DNA of 64,000 nucleotides from Psychrobacter sp. P11F6 (GCF_001435295.1 NZ_CM003594.1:930001-994000), one strand, 5' to 3'. Positions 37,901-47,022 are shown, counted from the stretch's first letter. The notes: generated by a model from the sequence alone, not told the origin. Numbers and translations are program-made.

Positions 37901-38247
37901 AGTGGCTGTTTCAAAAGGTGCTGATAATGGGAATAACGCGCTCTTAATTGTTCGTAAGTGTGTTGAGCCTCTATAGGACTGCTATCGGATAAGTCGATAA
38001 CCTCAAACTGACTGTCTCCCGATTGCCAAACGTTACTTTGTAGTTTTTCAGCATCAATCGTGGTGCGTAATACATCGTATTTATCCACCAGTCTTTCGAG
38101 GTTCTTTTGTAAAGTCTCAGCATCTATATTGCCTCTATACTCCCTAAAATCATGCATTGCTAAGCCACTAAGGGGTAAAATATTTTCTCTTGCTAATAGA
38201 TACGCTTTTTGTAGAGGATTTAAAGAATCGGACCGTGTTAAAATCAT
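34987..38247 (-). CDS. NRPS, cyclisation-adenylation with dead carrier (FbsF-like)
   Basis: The 1086-residue protein has an N-terminal condensation/cyclisation-type domain (about 8-440, motif FDGLTFDGYA). A complete adenylation domain follows (about 470-960): LYTSGSTGTPKCVV, SIGGPTETTIWN, GYLREDGNIIFSGRHAGYLKVRG and PLTANGKADR with the catalytic Lys. The final carrier domain reads TLGIRPKQLAAIKEKI, where LGxDSxxLAxI is expected: Asp is Arg and the phosphopantetheine Ser is Pro. The carrier is therefore probably inactive, and the adenylation domain should load another carrier. Serine or threonine is the likely substrate by analogy to fimsbactin. The start overlaps the upstream NRPS stop by 4 nt (ATGA). 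Confidence 0.82.
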   Translation of the reverse strand: MILTRSDSLNPLQKAYLLARENILPLSGLAMHDFREYRGNIDAETLQKNLERLVDKYDVLRTTIDAEKLQSNVWQSGDSQFEVIDLSDSSPIEAQHTYEQLRARYSHYQHLLKQPLWKFWLFNLPANAKEDNESDKETIIFTSFDGLTFDGYAINQIILDAFSENKDTIKEHPSKHTPQQNNNKASILYDNKDVDKQYWQQKLAPITTVMQLPWEKELDSIYRSDSGCAQYSRKTISIDGQDYKHLIAIAAKDKLLPNSLLTTLILMALSHYTATNEIIVSLPISNSAMINTLGTHSSFIVLESRYNPQEQISVYAKSVQQDILAAMQHASFSGIELGKLLVKQTGKIISLPVAITNGLSWREPTLETHGVRYHSGLTQTPQLALDIRLSLSADNRLVMDLDYATDALSTSFIEQFAATLETIFLNAAAVDRLSKALVDSFMTANSLTSDNSPPASKTDHETDTVAIEDYLGKISSNLWTTIPHKAAIIFGDTAIYYETLGNEVAKVIQALEKNNIKRGQVLAICLDRSPEFIYSLLACALQGVIWVPIDIQAPTKRIQYFLDNSNVDAIIGSSKALEGDWDIADNIKWLDIDNILSATATATAVNLTLNHQYTIDTTPAYYLYTSGSTGTPKCVVLNHLATANVVEQSVKTWRLNQSDVVMAVTPFHHDMSNFDIFGGLSVGATLVLPTPTQAKSAIDWANLVDIHHITFWSSVPAIVDMLLTCATASQLQSIRHITLGGDYIKPYVIQELRELIPHAQFYSIGGPTETTIWNIWHNIQKEDIEVIPYGKAMANNEHYIVDDDLQVCPYNVVGTICMTGGNLSNGYLKNKKLDQSDFVNITDSEGQTKLGFLTSDLGYLREDGNIIFSGRHAGYLKVRGVRIASLDVEQSIAKLENITSAIVLCTHNAKLDTDELVAVYQTKDHQAISAKKFRECLNNELPSSHIPSKWLHVESIPLTANGKADRTLIKNLAQSSLYDNEAATKSLTPSVVTKAATTNQSNHTKPDTTLTAVTRYISECFASVVPKSQDYLTVDLQTLGIRPKQLAAIKEKINAHFQIYIDVYALIACSTIQSLIHLVQQRIAPQ

Positions 38248-40790
38248 ACGAGTTCACCTTCTATTACTGATAAAAATGCAGTAGCAATCGGCATTGCCGT
38301 TTCGGGTTTTTTTTCTTCAACCAAACTGCCAAGGTTGCTGGCTGTTCTCTGGATAAAAATATCTACAATAGTTAAATTAGCGTTTTGGAAATACTGATTA
38401 ATGGCATTCACAAAATGGGTGGCCGTGAGAGAATCACCACCAATATCAAAAAAATCGTCCGTTGCCGCAATCTCGGACATGGCTAAGCCAATTATTTTAG
38501 AAGCTATGTAGACAATGACATGCTCAACGGCGCTATTAAATTGCGCTTTTTCTTGCAGTTGATTAGAAGAGAGGTAACTTGACAGTAACCGGTCAACATC
38601 TACTTTATAACTATCAGACACTGGGAATTCATCAACGGTCTGATAAAAATGTGGCATAAGATAAGACGGGAGCATTTCTACTAATTGTTCAGTAATATAG
38701 TTATTGATGAGTAGGGTAGGCGTCGAATCGGCAATTAAAAAGGCAAATAGTTTTTCGGCATGGTAACAGACACAGACGTTGGCAATACCATCTAATCTGC
38801 GTATCTTATCTGCGATTATTTGTGTCGGTATGAAGCAACCTTGACGCTCTATATAGGAGTGATAACTTGTATATTGTTGAATCTCAAATGTATCATCGTA
38901 ATAGGCCAAATCAGATTTTCTATGCACTTGTCGCATGTTGTGATCGGTGTTCGATGGTGTCTCACGCCTTTGAGTTGTCAGGGGTTCTTGAGTCGCCAGC
39001 GTGCCTATTACCCAAGCCGGACAAGTCAATCCTAATTTATTATAGATGGGGATATGAGGCAGGGGCGGACTAATTATTGATTTGATGCTGTTAGAAGTGG
39101 CTAAATGAGTATCTAGCGTGTGGAAAACATCTGTCAAGGCGTCATCTGTCTTTATCGTACCCGCTACAAATGCTTTGATAGCATGGATATAGTAGTTGAA
39201 CATGTCAGTTGCACTATTGCCTTTAAAGGCATCGTGGCGTATGTCCCAATTAATCACAAGCCTACTATTTAGGTAGGCAATTTGTGCGTCCAAATCAACT
39301 TTTGGCCCTTGGGAAACACAATATACGGGCTCACCAAAGGTTTTTTGGAAGTTTTTTGAAAAAATTTCTTTAGAGTCTAATAAGGAAGAAAAGACAATAG
39401 GGGAAATTTCATGCTGATGGGTGAAGTCTGATAAGTCTCGAAGGACATGAATACCCGAATAAGCCGTATGTTCTTTTATAGCGCTTAATTCATTATGAAT
39501 CTGTTCATAAGTCTCTATAAGAGACTGCTGACCACTTAGTGCTATATTTAATAAAGTAAACTCTGAAAATTCACCAATCACATTTTTTAAAGCATCAGGT
39601 TTGTTAAATAAAGGGTAATTTAAACGAAAATAGTTATTTGTCGACCATCTGCCGATACTTAAACCAAATAAGGTTAACAATATCTCTGACATACCTAAAG
39701 ATTGTGAGACGGCAAAAGCGTGTAGAGACTCGGTTTCTTGCGCTGATAACGTATGGCAGAGACTGTTAGTTTCGATAACCTCGCCTCTGAGTCCCTCAGC
39801 AATACGCGGTAATTGGGGTATGGGCGCAATAGTATCTAATCTACCTTGCCACCACCGTTTATCTGCTTCTACCTTTGTACTATGAATAGCGTTGTGTTTT
39901 TTTTCGTTGAGATAGTCAAAATAAGCGGTGGGTTTAGCGTCCGCTTGATGCCATGGTGGCGATAATTCATTATGGTGAGGGCTATTATTGTTATGAATGT
40001 TATAGCTATTATAAACAGTGCTGAGATGTTCTAAAGCGGTAAGCAACGTCACGGGGTCAACGCTGATCATATCGACATCGATATGTAAGTAGGTTTTATG
40101 ATGAGGTAGGACGCTCACGCTAATAGCAAAAACCTGCCCTTGGCTGATGTTAAGCTTTTGATGAGCAAAGGTGCGTCTTTTTTCTTTTAAAAAGGCTTGT
40201 ATCTCTGCGGCAGACTGTTTGGTTAAGTCATCAACATGGATGACGTTATCAGGATGATAAAAATTTGCAAATGATTGCTTGCCTTGATTAGAGACTTGAA
40301 TCGTTAACATGGGGTGTTGTTGAATTAGCTCTAGAACCGATGTTTTCAGATGACCAATACGAAGAGTTGGACTATCAAATTCCAGATAAATATGCGCCGA
40401 CATACCTTCACTTTGTCTGCCTACCCAATACGCATACTGCATGTTAGAGAGTTCATACTCCTCGTTATCAGAAGTGGCATACTTATTTTCGATAATGCTT
40501 TGAGAAGATGCTGACCCATTATCGCTGACTGCTTCCTCGCTTGTCATATTTGTAGGGTTTTTTGCACCCTCAATTTCATGTTGGATAATTTGCAACCATG
40601 AATCAACATTAGGTTCGGTCACAAAGTCGATATAAGAAAACTCCTTATTGTATTGTTCGCTAAAGGCATCGACAAGTTCCATCACAATTAATGAATGTAA
40701 ACCAAATTCGATAAGATTATCGTGCGTCTCTATATTTTCATTTTGCAGGACTTGTCTAACCTGCTCTAGCAAATCACATTGTAAGTTCAT
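38244..40790 (-). CDS. NRPS, aryl carrier-cyclisation-carrier with adenylation remnant (FbsE-like)
   Basis: The 848-residue protein has an aryl carrier domain (1-75, Ser33 in EFGLHSL). A heterocyclisation domain follows (about 110-540: YAYWVGRQSEG, and DMISVD as the DxxxxD motif that replaces HHxxxDG). Residues 635-740 match only the C-terminal subdomain of an adenylation domain, ending in EFPVSDSYKVDVDRL. The large N-terminal core of that domain is missing. A second carrier follows, with Ser in DIGGDSLTATHF. It receives dihydroxybenzoate from the EntE-like ligase and should cyclise it with Ser or Thr to an oxazoline. The aminoacyl group on its second carrier must come from another protein. 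Confidence 0.83.
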   Translation of the reverse strand: MNLQCDLLEQVRQVLQNENIETHDNLIEFGLHSLIVMELVDAFSEQYNKEFSYIDFVTEPNVDSWLQIIQHEIEGAKNPTNMTSEEAVSDNGSASSQSIIENKYATSDNEEYELSNMQYAYWVGRQSEGMSAHIYLEFDSPTLRIGHLKTSVLELIQQHPMLTIQVSNQGKQSFANFYHPDNVIHVDDLTKQSAAEIQAFLKEKRRTFAHQKLNISQGQVFAISVSVLPHHKTYLHIDVDMISVDPVTLLTALEHLSTVYNSYNIHNNNSPHHNELSPPWHQADAKPTAYFDYLNEKKHNAIHSTKVEADKRWWQGRLDTIAPIPQLPRIAEGLRGEVIETNSLCHTLSAQETESLHAFAVSQSLGMSEILLTLFGLSIGRWSTNNYFRLNYPLFNKPDALKNVIGEFSEFTLLNIALSGQQSLIETYEQIHNELSAIKEHTAYSGIHVLRDLSDFTHQHEISPIVFSSLLDSKEIFSKNFQKTFGEPVYCVSQGPKVDLDAQIAYLNSRLVINWDIRHDAFKGNSATDMFNYYIHAIKAFVAGTIKTDDALTDVFHTLDTHLATSNSIKSIISPPLPHIPIYNKLGLTCPAWVIGTLATQEPLTTQRRETPSNTDHNMRQVHRKSDLAYYDDTFEIQQYTSYHSYIERQGCFIPTQIIADKIRRLDGIANVCVCYHAEKLFAFLIADSTPTLLINNYITEQLVEMLPSYLMPHFYQTVDEFPVSDSYKVDVDRLLSSYLSSNQLQEKAQFNSAVEHVIVYIASKIIGLAMSEIAATDDFFDIGGDSLTATHFVNAINQYFQNANLTIVDIFIQRTASNLGSLVEEKKPETAMPIATAFLSVIEGELV

Positions 40791-40833
40791 AAAGCTACCA
40801 TATTTATTGTTGTATTTGTTCGGTATTGTTTAT

Positions 40834-41607
40834 TCATATACCCAGCGTGGCCCCACCATCTATAACGATGTCATGCATGGTTATATGGGCAGCGGTAGGC
40901 TCAAGTAAGAAAATGATAGCGTTAACAATATCTTTAGGATTAGCGAGTTTTTTGAGCGGAATACCCACTTTATAATTAGCGTGATCACCATTAATGGTAT
41001 AGCGTATATTTGCCTCACTATCTAAACAGTTATCCCAAAGACTTGTTAACATAGGCGTCATCGTAGAGCCAGGCGAGACTATATTCACCCGAACATTGTA
41101 TTTCGCCAATTCAAGACCAATGGCTTTCGCAAAATGGGTAAGCGCAGCTTTTGTCGCACCGTACGCGGCCATGCCTACTCGCGGTGTTCTTCCAGCGTTT
41201 GAGGAAACAATAACAATACTGCCTTGTTGTTGTTGTCTAAAATGCGGTATTAAATAGTACATAAAATAAAAAACAGCATCGACATTTATGGCAAACATCT
41301 CCCTCCATTGTTGGCTAGTGATATCCTCATGCTTATCGGTGTACATAACGCCAGCCACATAAGCAACATATAGCGGTGGGTGCGTGGGTAACAGCTGTTC
41401 ACATAATGCGCCAATTTGCTCTTCACTGGTAACATCACAAAGATATAAGGACAGTTTAGGATGCTTAATGATTTTTGATATGTTATCTAAATCTCTATCC
41501 AAACCTATTACGTCGTAACCTTTAGCAAGCATAGATTCAGTTAACGCCAGTCCGATACCTTGATTTACCCCAACGATCCATATAATTTGTTGTGTCATAA
41601 CAGTCAC
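40834..41607 (-). CDS. entA: 2,3-dihydro-2,3-dihydroxybenzoate dehydrogenase (EntA-like)
   Basis: This 257-residue short-chain dehydrogenase oxidises the isochorismatase product to 2,3-dihydroxybenzoate with NAD+. It has the nucleotide motif VGVNQGIGLALTES, catalytic Ser in IVIVSSNAG, and YxxxK in AAYGATKAAL. The C-terminal HDIVIDGGATLGI is typical of EntA/DhbA. It lies 16 bp after the isochorismatase gene and just before the first NRPS gene, as expected for a catecholate pathway. Confidence 0.88.
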   Translation of the reverse strand: MTVMTQQIIWIVGVNQGIGLALTESMLAKGYDVIGLDRDLDNISKIIKHPKLSLYLCDVTSEEQIGALCEQLLPTHPPLYVAYVAGVMYTDKHEDITSQQWREMFAINVDAVFYFMYYLIPHFRQQQQGSIVIVSSNAGRTPRVGMAAYGATKAALTHFAKAIGLELAKYNVRVNIVSPGSTMTPMLTSLWDNCLDSEANIRYTINGDHANYKVGIPLKKLANPKDIVNAIIFLLEPTAAHITMHDIVIDGGATLGI

Positions 41608-41623
41608 TTATTGATATCTATTT

Positions 41624-42259
41624 CTACGAACGAATAATTTCAGCTGTGGTTACTACTTTTCCTAGATTGCGTTGCACATAATTTAAAGCGAAAATATGGT
41701 CTTCTCTAGAAAAGTCAGCGACGGCATCTTCGACAACAAAAGGCTTTATATTGTCCATAAATGCCACAGAAGCAGTTTGTAATACGCCGATATGCGCATA
41801 TACACCGCAAATAATGATTTGGTCTTTTTTCTGGTTTTGCATATCCTCGCCTAGCTGAGTTCTATAAAAGGCGCTGTAACGCCATTTTTCAAGAATAATA
41901 TCATTGTCTTCTGGCGCTATTGAGGCAGTGATATTTTCTTGACCTAATTTATCGGGTTCTGTCAACCCTTTCCCCCACATATCTGTTAATAAGCCTCTAT
42001 CTTCTGTAGATTGTTTTTGGGGCTGCGCTGAATAATACACTTGAACATTATGGTCTTTCGCCCATTGTTTTAACTGTTTTATATGCTCAATAACAGAGGC
42101 AATAAGCACGCTATTAGCACCATAGAAGCTTAAGAAATAGTCTTGCATGTCATGAATCAATAAGACTGTTTTATTGGCATCTATGGTCCAATTCACTTTT
42201 GCTGTTGGATACTCATGTTGCTGGATAAGCTCGTAATTATTTATTTTGCTAATGCTCAT
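41624..42259 (-). CDS. Isochorismatase, stand-alone
   Basis: The 211-residue hydrolase converts isochorismate to 2,3-dihydro-2,3-dihydroxybenzoate and pyruvate. Motifs are LLIHDMQDYF (catalytic Asp), ILEKWRYSAFYRT (catalytic Lys), and CGVYAHIGVLQTA. EntB is about 285 residues because it carries an aryl carrier at its C-terminus; that domain is absent here and is instead found at the start of the 848-residue NRPS. This split is typical of fimsbactin-type loci. Confidence 0.88.
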   Translation of the reverse strand: MSISKINNYELIQQHEYPTAKVNWTIDANKTVLLIHDMQDYFLSFYGANSVLIASVIEHIKQLKQWAKDHNVQVYYSAQPQKQSTEDRGLLTDMWGKGLTEPDKLGQENITASIAPEDNDIILEKWRYSAFYRTQLGEDMQNQKKDQIIICGVYAHIGVLQTASVAFMDNIKPFVVEDAVADFSREDHIFALNYVQRNLGKVVTTAEIIRS

Positions 42260-42388
42260 AAAAAGCCTTATGCCGTAGGTAAAATGAATGGTGAGGGCAT
42301 TCGATAATCAATCTATTTGTTGTTTTTAGTCACTTTAATGGCGGATTAACTGGATTATGTCAGGGGCGTATACGCGATGTTGATTAAG

Positions 42389-43594
42389 TTATTCATGTAA
42401 TGTAAACACATTTAACATCGTTTCTAGCTTTTTTTGAGTTTCTATCCATTCTGAGTCTGGACACGAGCCTGCAACAACACCAGCACCTGCATATAAAGAC
42501 ATATGATTACTCTCTAAAAGCCCACAGCGAATGGTCACTAACCATTCACCGTTGCCTTGCGTGTCCATCCAGCCAATCAAACCGCTATAAAATCCACGCT
42601 CATACGTCTCTTTGCTTTGAATGAACTGTTTTGCCTGCTCTGTCGGGGTGCCACATATCGCGGGGGTGGGGTGGAGGTTTAATGCTAAAGTAAGCGCATC
42701 GGGGGCGTTGTGTCGCAAGGTGCCATTGAGCACTGTGGAGAGGTGGAGCATGGTGGAGGTTTCTAAAATTTCTGGTGTTTCTGTCACCGTCAAGCTAGAA
42801 CAATAGGGCGCTAAATGGCTCACTACTTTATCGACAACCAAACTGTGCTCGCGTTGATCTTTCGGCGAACTTTTTAGGATTGTTTTATTTTTTAGGTCTT
42901 GTTTGAGGTTTTTGGTCAGTGCCAACGACCCCGCCAAGGGGTTACTTTTTACGCGGTGCCCTTCTTTAGATAATAATAATTCCGGACTTACCCCGACGAT
43001 TGTTTCAGTATCCGATACCGGCACCGCAAAGGTATAAGCTTGCGGGTTTTTTTCAACCAAGATTTTAACCAAACTCGCAACGTTTGGCGCACTGTCTATT
43101 TCTAACTGCAACATACGCGATAGGACAACTTTACTTAACGCGGTTTTTTCAATGGTGTCCAAAGCGTGTTCTACCAGTTCTTTGAAATCTTGTTCGGACA
43201 CCGAGCTTTTAACTTGGTGAACGTTAAATTCTTGTGGCTTACTATCAAATAAGTCATCGAGACAGCTTTTTGTGGATTCAGTGTAAAAGCTTAAACTGGA
43301 GTTTTGCTGCGTATCAAAAGGAATAGCACCCATTAGGATAGGGTTTGGGTTGCCTGCTGCTATTAACCTAGAAAACTCATGATCAATGTGGTTTTTTAGG
43401 ATGGCAGTATCTTTTGCTGGCGTTGCTATACAGGACACAAGTTGACTGGCGTGAATTTGGTATTTATCGGCAATAAAATAAGCGTCATTTTGGGTAGATA
43501 TTTTATTATTTCTATAGTTGCTGGGGGCATATGTGCTGTTTTGGGATGTTTCTTTAACAAAACGGCTTCTTTCTTCTTGAAGAGTATTAAACAT
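42389..43594 (-). CDS. entC: Isochorismate synthase (EntC/DhbC-like)
   Basis: The 401-residue enzyme of the chorismate-binding family commits chorismate to dihydroxybenzoate. The C-terminal catalytic half has the expected blocks: LSRMLQLEI, FAVPVSDTETIVGVSPELLL, NPLAGSLALT, LHPTPAICGTPTEQA, YERGFYSGLIGWMDTQG, and TIRCGLLE...YAGAGVVAGSCPDSEW. It is the first gene of the minus-strand operon. A perfect Fur-type palindrome lies about 370 bp upstream. Confidence 0.9.
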   Translation of the reverse strand: MFNTLQEERSRFVKETSQNSTYAPSNYRNNKISTQNDAYFIADKYQIHASQLVSCIATPAKDTAILKNHIDHEFSRLIAAGNPNPILMGAIPFDTQQNSSLSFYTESTKSCLDDLFDSKPQEFNVHQVKSSVSEQDFKELVEHALDTIEKTALSKVVLSRMLQLEIDSAPNVASLVKILVEKNPQAYTFAVPVSDTETIVGVSPELLLSKEGHRVKSNPLAGSLALTKNLKQDLKNKTILKSSPKDQREHSLVVDKVVSHLAPYCSSLTVTETPEILETSTMLHLSTVLNGTLRHNAPDALTLALNLHPTPAICGTPTEQAKQFIQSKETYERGFYSGLIGWMDTQGNGEWLVTIRCGLLESNHMSLYAGAGVVAGSCPDSEWIETQKKLETMLNVFTLHE

Positions 43595-44319
43595 TGTTAT
43601 GCCTTTTTTAAATTGTAGTTATTATCTTTTCTTTATTTTTCTAAAACAGATAAAATTGCATCAGAGTTAAGTAAAGAGTTTCTTAACCAGTGAGCAAACA
43701 TATCTAGATAAGTCTACTAAAAAAATTCCGATGTTTTTTTAAACATTCCCAATCATACGTCGTCACTTTTTTCGTATTTTTTAATACTTAAGTTGAACGT
43801 CTCGTTTATTTATTGGTTATATTTTTTACCATGTACAACAATGAACTATTGTTCATTAAAAATACTCTCATTTAATTTATTGTAGACGCAGACGATAGTA
43901 ACGACTGCAGGTTTTTTAAGCATTTGGGGATTATATATACAAAAGATTTTTATTTCAATGTTAATGATAATAATTATCATTAACTTTACAATTATCATTA
44001 ACAAATAGCAACATAGACCTAGAATAATCAGCTGTCTAGGCAGACACTCATATACAATAATTATTATTGTAACTTTATGTAAAAATGTGTATAAAATAAA
44101 TTTTTTAATAGTTATGAATATAAATTTAGTTGTCAATAACATATAAGATATTGATATTTAATAATATTTTGCATAGTAAGAATATTTTTTTTGGGTGATT
44201 TTTTAAAATCTTAGATATTTTCGGTTTTAAGCAGAACCGCCAATAGGTTAGCGTTATTATGAGGTTTAAATGGTTTTATCATTAAAAAAAGCGATGAATA
44301 GCAGGAAAAATTAATGTTG
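43595..44319. promoter_or_regulatory. Long regulatory region upstream of the biosynthetic operon
   Basis: There is no credible gene here. It is very A+T-rich and contains a perfect Fur-type palindrome (43963-43981) and a second ATTATCATTAAC half-match near 43990. The operon promoter should be here, which implies a leader of up to about 350 nt. The right side is cut by the IS5-family copy. Confidence 0.55.
43963..43981. promoter_or_regulatory. Fur box upstream of the dihydroxybenzoate/NRPS operon
   Basis: AATGATAATAATTATCATT contains a perfect 7-1-7 inverted repeat (TGATAAT-A-ATTATCA), the core Fur-binding pattern. An overlapping half-site lies about 25 bp further on. Confidence 0.78.
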
Positions 44320-45160
44320 CTAGGGCGTGTCCCTAATTGGAAAAAGCGCATATATCTTCTAAAATAAAGCATGCATTTTAGAAGATATGAGGCAAATAAC
44401 TAAGATGGCCAGACAAGCATTAACCGATAACCTTTGGGAACAGTTACAGGTAACTATGGCACAGCATGGTTGCTATCAAAAAGAAAAGAATCGCGAGGTT
44501 ATGGAAGCTATTCTCTGGAAACTCCGTACAGGCGCTCCTTGGCGTGACATACCTAAAGAGTTATGCCCGTGGAAAACTGCTTATAATCGTTTTAATCGAT
44601 GGTCAAAGACTGGTTTGTGGCAGAATTTTTTTTGGCTTACGAAAGGAAGTTGATACGGAATAAGTATTCATCGACGGAAGTTATATACGGTGTCATCAGC
44701 ATGCAAGTGGAGCTCGGCTTGGTGAATGTCGAGCAATTGGACAAAGCCGTGGCGGAGCAACTACAAAGATACATTTATCCTGTGATGCCGATGGATATCC
44801 GCTCGATTTTAAAATCACTGGGGGTGAAGTCCATGACAGTCAAGTTGCAGGTGAATTGATTAAAATGATTGGACAAGCTGATTGCTGACAAAGGCTATGA
44901 TTCAGAGTCTATTAGAGACAAAGCTCGAAGCTGCGATATGATACCCGTCATTCATAAAAGAAAGAATACCAAACACCCTAATCCAGAGTTTGATAGCTAT
45001 TTGTATAAACTGCGTCATCTTGTTGAAAATATGTTCGCTAGACTTAAGCATTTCCGCAGTATAGCCACTCGCTATGAAAAGTTAGCTCGTAACTTTAAGT
45101 CAATGCTTTACTTGGCCTGCACTATCATTCATTGCAAAATAAATTGAGGACACGCCCTAG
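44320..45160 (+). mobile_element. Inactive IS5-family element
   Basis: The element is about 840 bp. Its ends are CTAGGGCGTGTCC at the left and GGACACGCCCTAG at the right, a perfect inverted repeat that includes CTAG, which may be the target duplication. It carries one disrupted transposase. It splits the region between the two Fur boxes that serve the two arms of the siderophore locus. The MITE at 24029-24194 has the same ends. Confidence 0.85.
44387..45147 (+). pseudogene. IS5-family transposase, broken by several lesions
   Basis: The N-terminal part reads MARQALTDNLWEQLQVTM...GAPWRDIP...YNRFNRWSKTGLW (to about 44620). After a run of eight T the frame changes, and a TAA stops the matching frame within VDTE*VFIDGSY. 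The block RCHQHASGARLGECRAIGQSR and IGQADC then appears, and after a TGA and another frame change comes LIADKGYDSESI and NMFARLKHFRSIATRYEKLARNF. All DDE domain parts can be found but not in one frame. The T8 run could be a frameshift site, yet the added stops show that the copy is dead. Confidence 0.85.
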
Positions 45161-45822
45161 TTACTTTACTCAGATAATAGGTTATGATAATGATAATGAT
45201 AATTATTATCATTTTATAGTTAGTGATTTATTTTTAGGCGATGGATGGTAGAAACGTTCTTATGAGGTATAAAAATCTACTATGTAACGACTCATCGCTA
45301 AGAATTACACCGTTATAAACGGGGTAAACTGCAGGTTATTTTTAAGAGCAGGCAGCATACAAACCATAAAAATATGCCTAAATAATCATTAGGGGTAAGT
45401 GAAAAACGTACGAGAGCATACTGGGTTAAAGAGCCAAAGAACGCTAACAAAAGGAAGAAGAAAATGCTTTATATTTATAAACTTATATTTGTAGATATAA
45501 AGCCTTTTAGCAAGTAATCGGATGAGGCGACAACATACATATTCCAAATATGTATCGCTAATGACCACAGATATTTACGATTAAAACCTTATGCTATGGT
45601 CGTAGTGATGCGAACCAAAAAACAGTGTTCTAAACTAAAAAATGAGTGGAATGAAGGGGTGGACTGTTATGAATAGTCTTATATGGATTGTTTTAAAACA
45701 CGTATTATTAAATGAGGGATAACACCCGATATGTATTGCTTAAGCCATGGATATAATAAATATAACTTTATATAAGATCCAAATAAACCATACGCCACAC
45801 ATAAAATGATAAACCAAATAAA
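45161..45822. promoter_or_regulatory. Long A+T-rich leader region of the decarboxylase gene
   Basis: No gene is recognised. It holds a perfect Fur-type palindrome at 45195-45213, immediately beside the IS5 copy, and a 9-bp inverted repeat (ATACATATT...AATATGTAT, near 45537-45557). The distance from the Fur box to the decarboxylase start is about 610 bp, long for a simple promoter. Confidence 0.5.
45195..45213. promoter_or_regulatory. Fur box upstream of the decarboxylase/DAHP synthase arm
   Basis: AATGATAATTATTATCATT has a perfect 7-1-7 inverted repeat (TGATAAT-T-ATTATCA), and extra TGATAA repeats precede it (45185-45196), giving overlapping half-sites that could bind more than one Fur dimer. 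Confidence 0.75.
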
Positions 45823-47022
45823 ATGATATTTTATTTAAAGGGAACAATGATGTTTGATATTAATACGTATTTACAACATGAAAAATGGAATAAAATACTA
45901 CGACTCTCTGAGACCAAATCGTCGCCTTTTTTGGTGGTAGATTTGGACTGTATCCAATCTAACTATATGGATATGGTCGGGCTATTTCCTAGATTTAATA
46001 TCTATTATGCCATGAAAGCAAACCCTGCCCATGAAGTGATTAATCTGCTTAAGAAGATGGGATCGTATTTCGATTGTGCGTCTACTTATGAATTGGATAA
46101 AGTTTTAGAAAGCGGCGTACACCCCGATAAGATATCGTATGGCAATACGATAAAAAAGATAGAAGACATAGCATATGCGCATAGCAAAGGGGTGAGATTG
46201 TATGTGACCGATTCCGATGCCGATATAGAGAACATCGCCAAGTTTGCGCCAAACGCTAAAGTATTTGTACGTATCTTAGTCGATGGAGGGGACACCGCAG
46301 AGTGGCCCCTGTCGCGTAAATTTGGCTGCCACCCTACCATGGCCGTGCATCTTTTAATCAAAGCAAAGAAGCTCGGCTTAGTGCCTTATGGGGTTTCGTT
46401 TCATGTCGGCAGCCAGCAGCAAAATATTTCGTCATGGAATGAGGCGCTGGTTAAGGTTCAAGCGATATTTAAGCAATTACAAGAGAAAAACATTACGCTA
46501 AATATGATTAATCTTGGGGGTGGGTTTCCTGCTCGGTACAAAAAATATATTAACCCCCTGCAAGATTACGCTAACAGTATTAATCGTTATATAGATGAGT
46601 ACTTTCCCAACTGTGAAGACCTAGAATTGGTTTTGGAACCAGGGCGCTCGCTCGTCGGTAACTCTGGGGTATTGGTCAGCGAAATTGTCCTCATATCGCA
46701 TAAATCGCTCAGCGATAAAGCGCGTTGGGTGTTTACTGACGTTGGATTGTTTCAGGGGTTATTCGAAACCTTGGGCGAGGCGATTAAATATCCCATCTAT
46801 ACCACCGCTATGGCAAGCTCAAAGCAATGTGAAAGCGTGATTTTAGCAGGGCCGACGTGTGATTCCGCCGATATCATGTATGAAGAAACCATGTATCAAT
46901 TACCCGTAGAGAATAAAATAGGGGACAAGCTGTATTGGCTAACTACAGGCGCTTACACCTATTCTTATTCCTCGGTTGAGTTCAATGGTTTTCCGCCGCT
47001 CAAAGTTCATTACTTAGAATAA
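45823..47022 (+). CDS. PLP-dependent ornithine/lysine-type decarboxylase (FbsJ-like)
   Basis: This 399-residue enzyme has the alanine-racemase fold (group IV decarboxylases). The PLP Lys is in YYAMKANPAHEV; GVSFHVGSQQ, NLGGGFPARY, LEPGRSLVGNSG and the active-site Cys block GPTCDSADIMYEE are all present. It should make putrescine from ornithine (or cadaverine from lysine) for the hydroxamate arm. The annotated start may be early: ATG at 45847 or 45850 behind AAAGGGAACA is a better-placed start, giving MFDINTYL. Genetic linkage to the monooxygenase and acetyltransferase supports a fimsbactin-type building block. Confidence 0.85.
   Translation: MIFYLKGTMMFDINTYLQHEKWNKILRLSETKSSPFLVVDLDCIQSNYMDMVGLFPRFNIYYAMKANPAHEVINLLKKMGSYFDCASTYELDKVLESGVHPDKISYGNTIKKIEDIAYAHSKGVRLYVTDSDADIENIAKFAPNAKVFVRILVDGGDTAEWPLSRKFGCHPTMAVHLLIKAKKLGLVPYGVSFHVGSQQQNISSWNEALVKVQAIFKQLQEKNITLNMINLGGGFPARYKKYINPLQDYANSINRYIDEYFPNCEDLELVLEPGRSLVGNSGVLVSEIVLISHKSLSDKARWVFTDVGLFQGLFETLGEAIKYPIYTTAMASSKQCESVILAGPTCDSADIMYEETMYQLPVENKIGDKLYWLTTGAYTYSYSSVEFNGFPPLKVHYLE

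Noticed and set aside
43846..44142. 98-codon open frame upstream of the isochorismate synthase gene
   Set aside because: It overlaps the Fur palindrome, is extremely A+T-rich and has low-complexity Ile-rich coding; it looks like chance.
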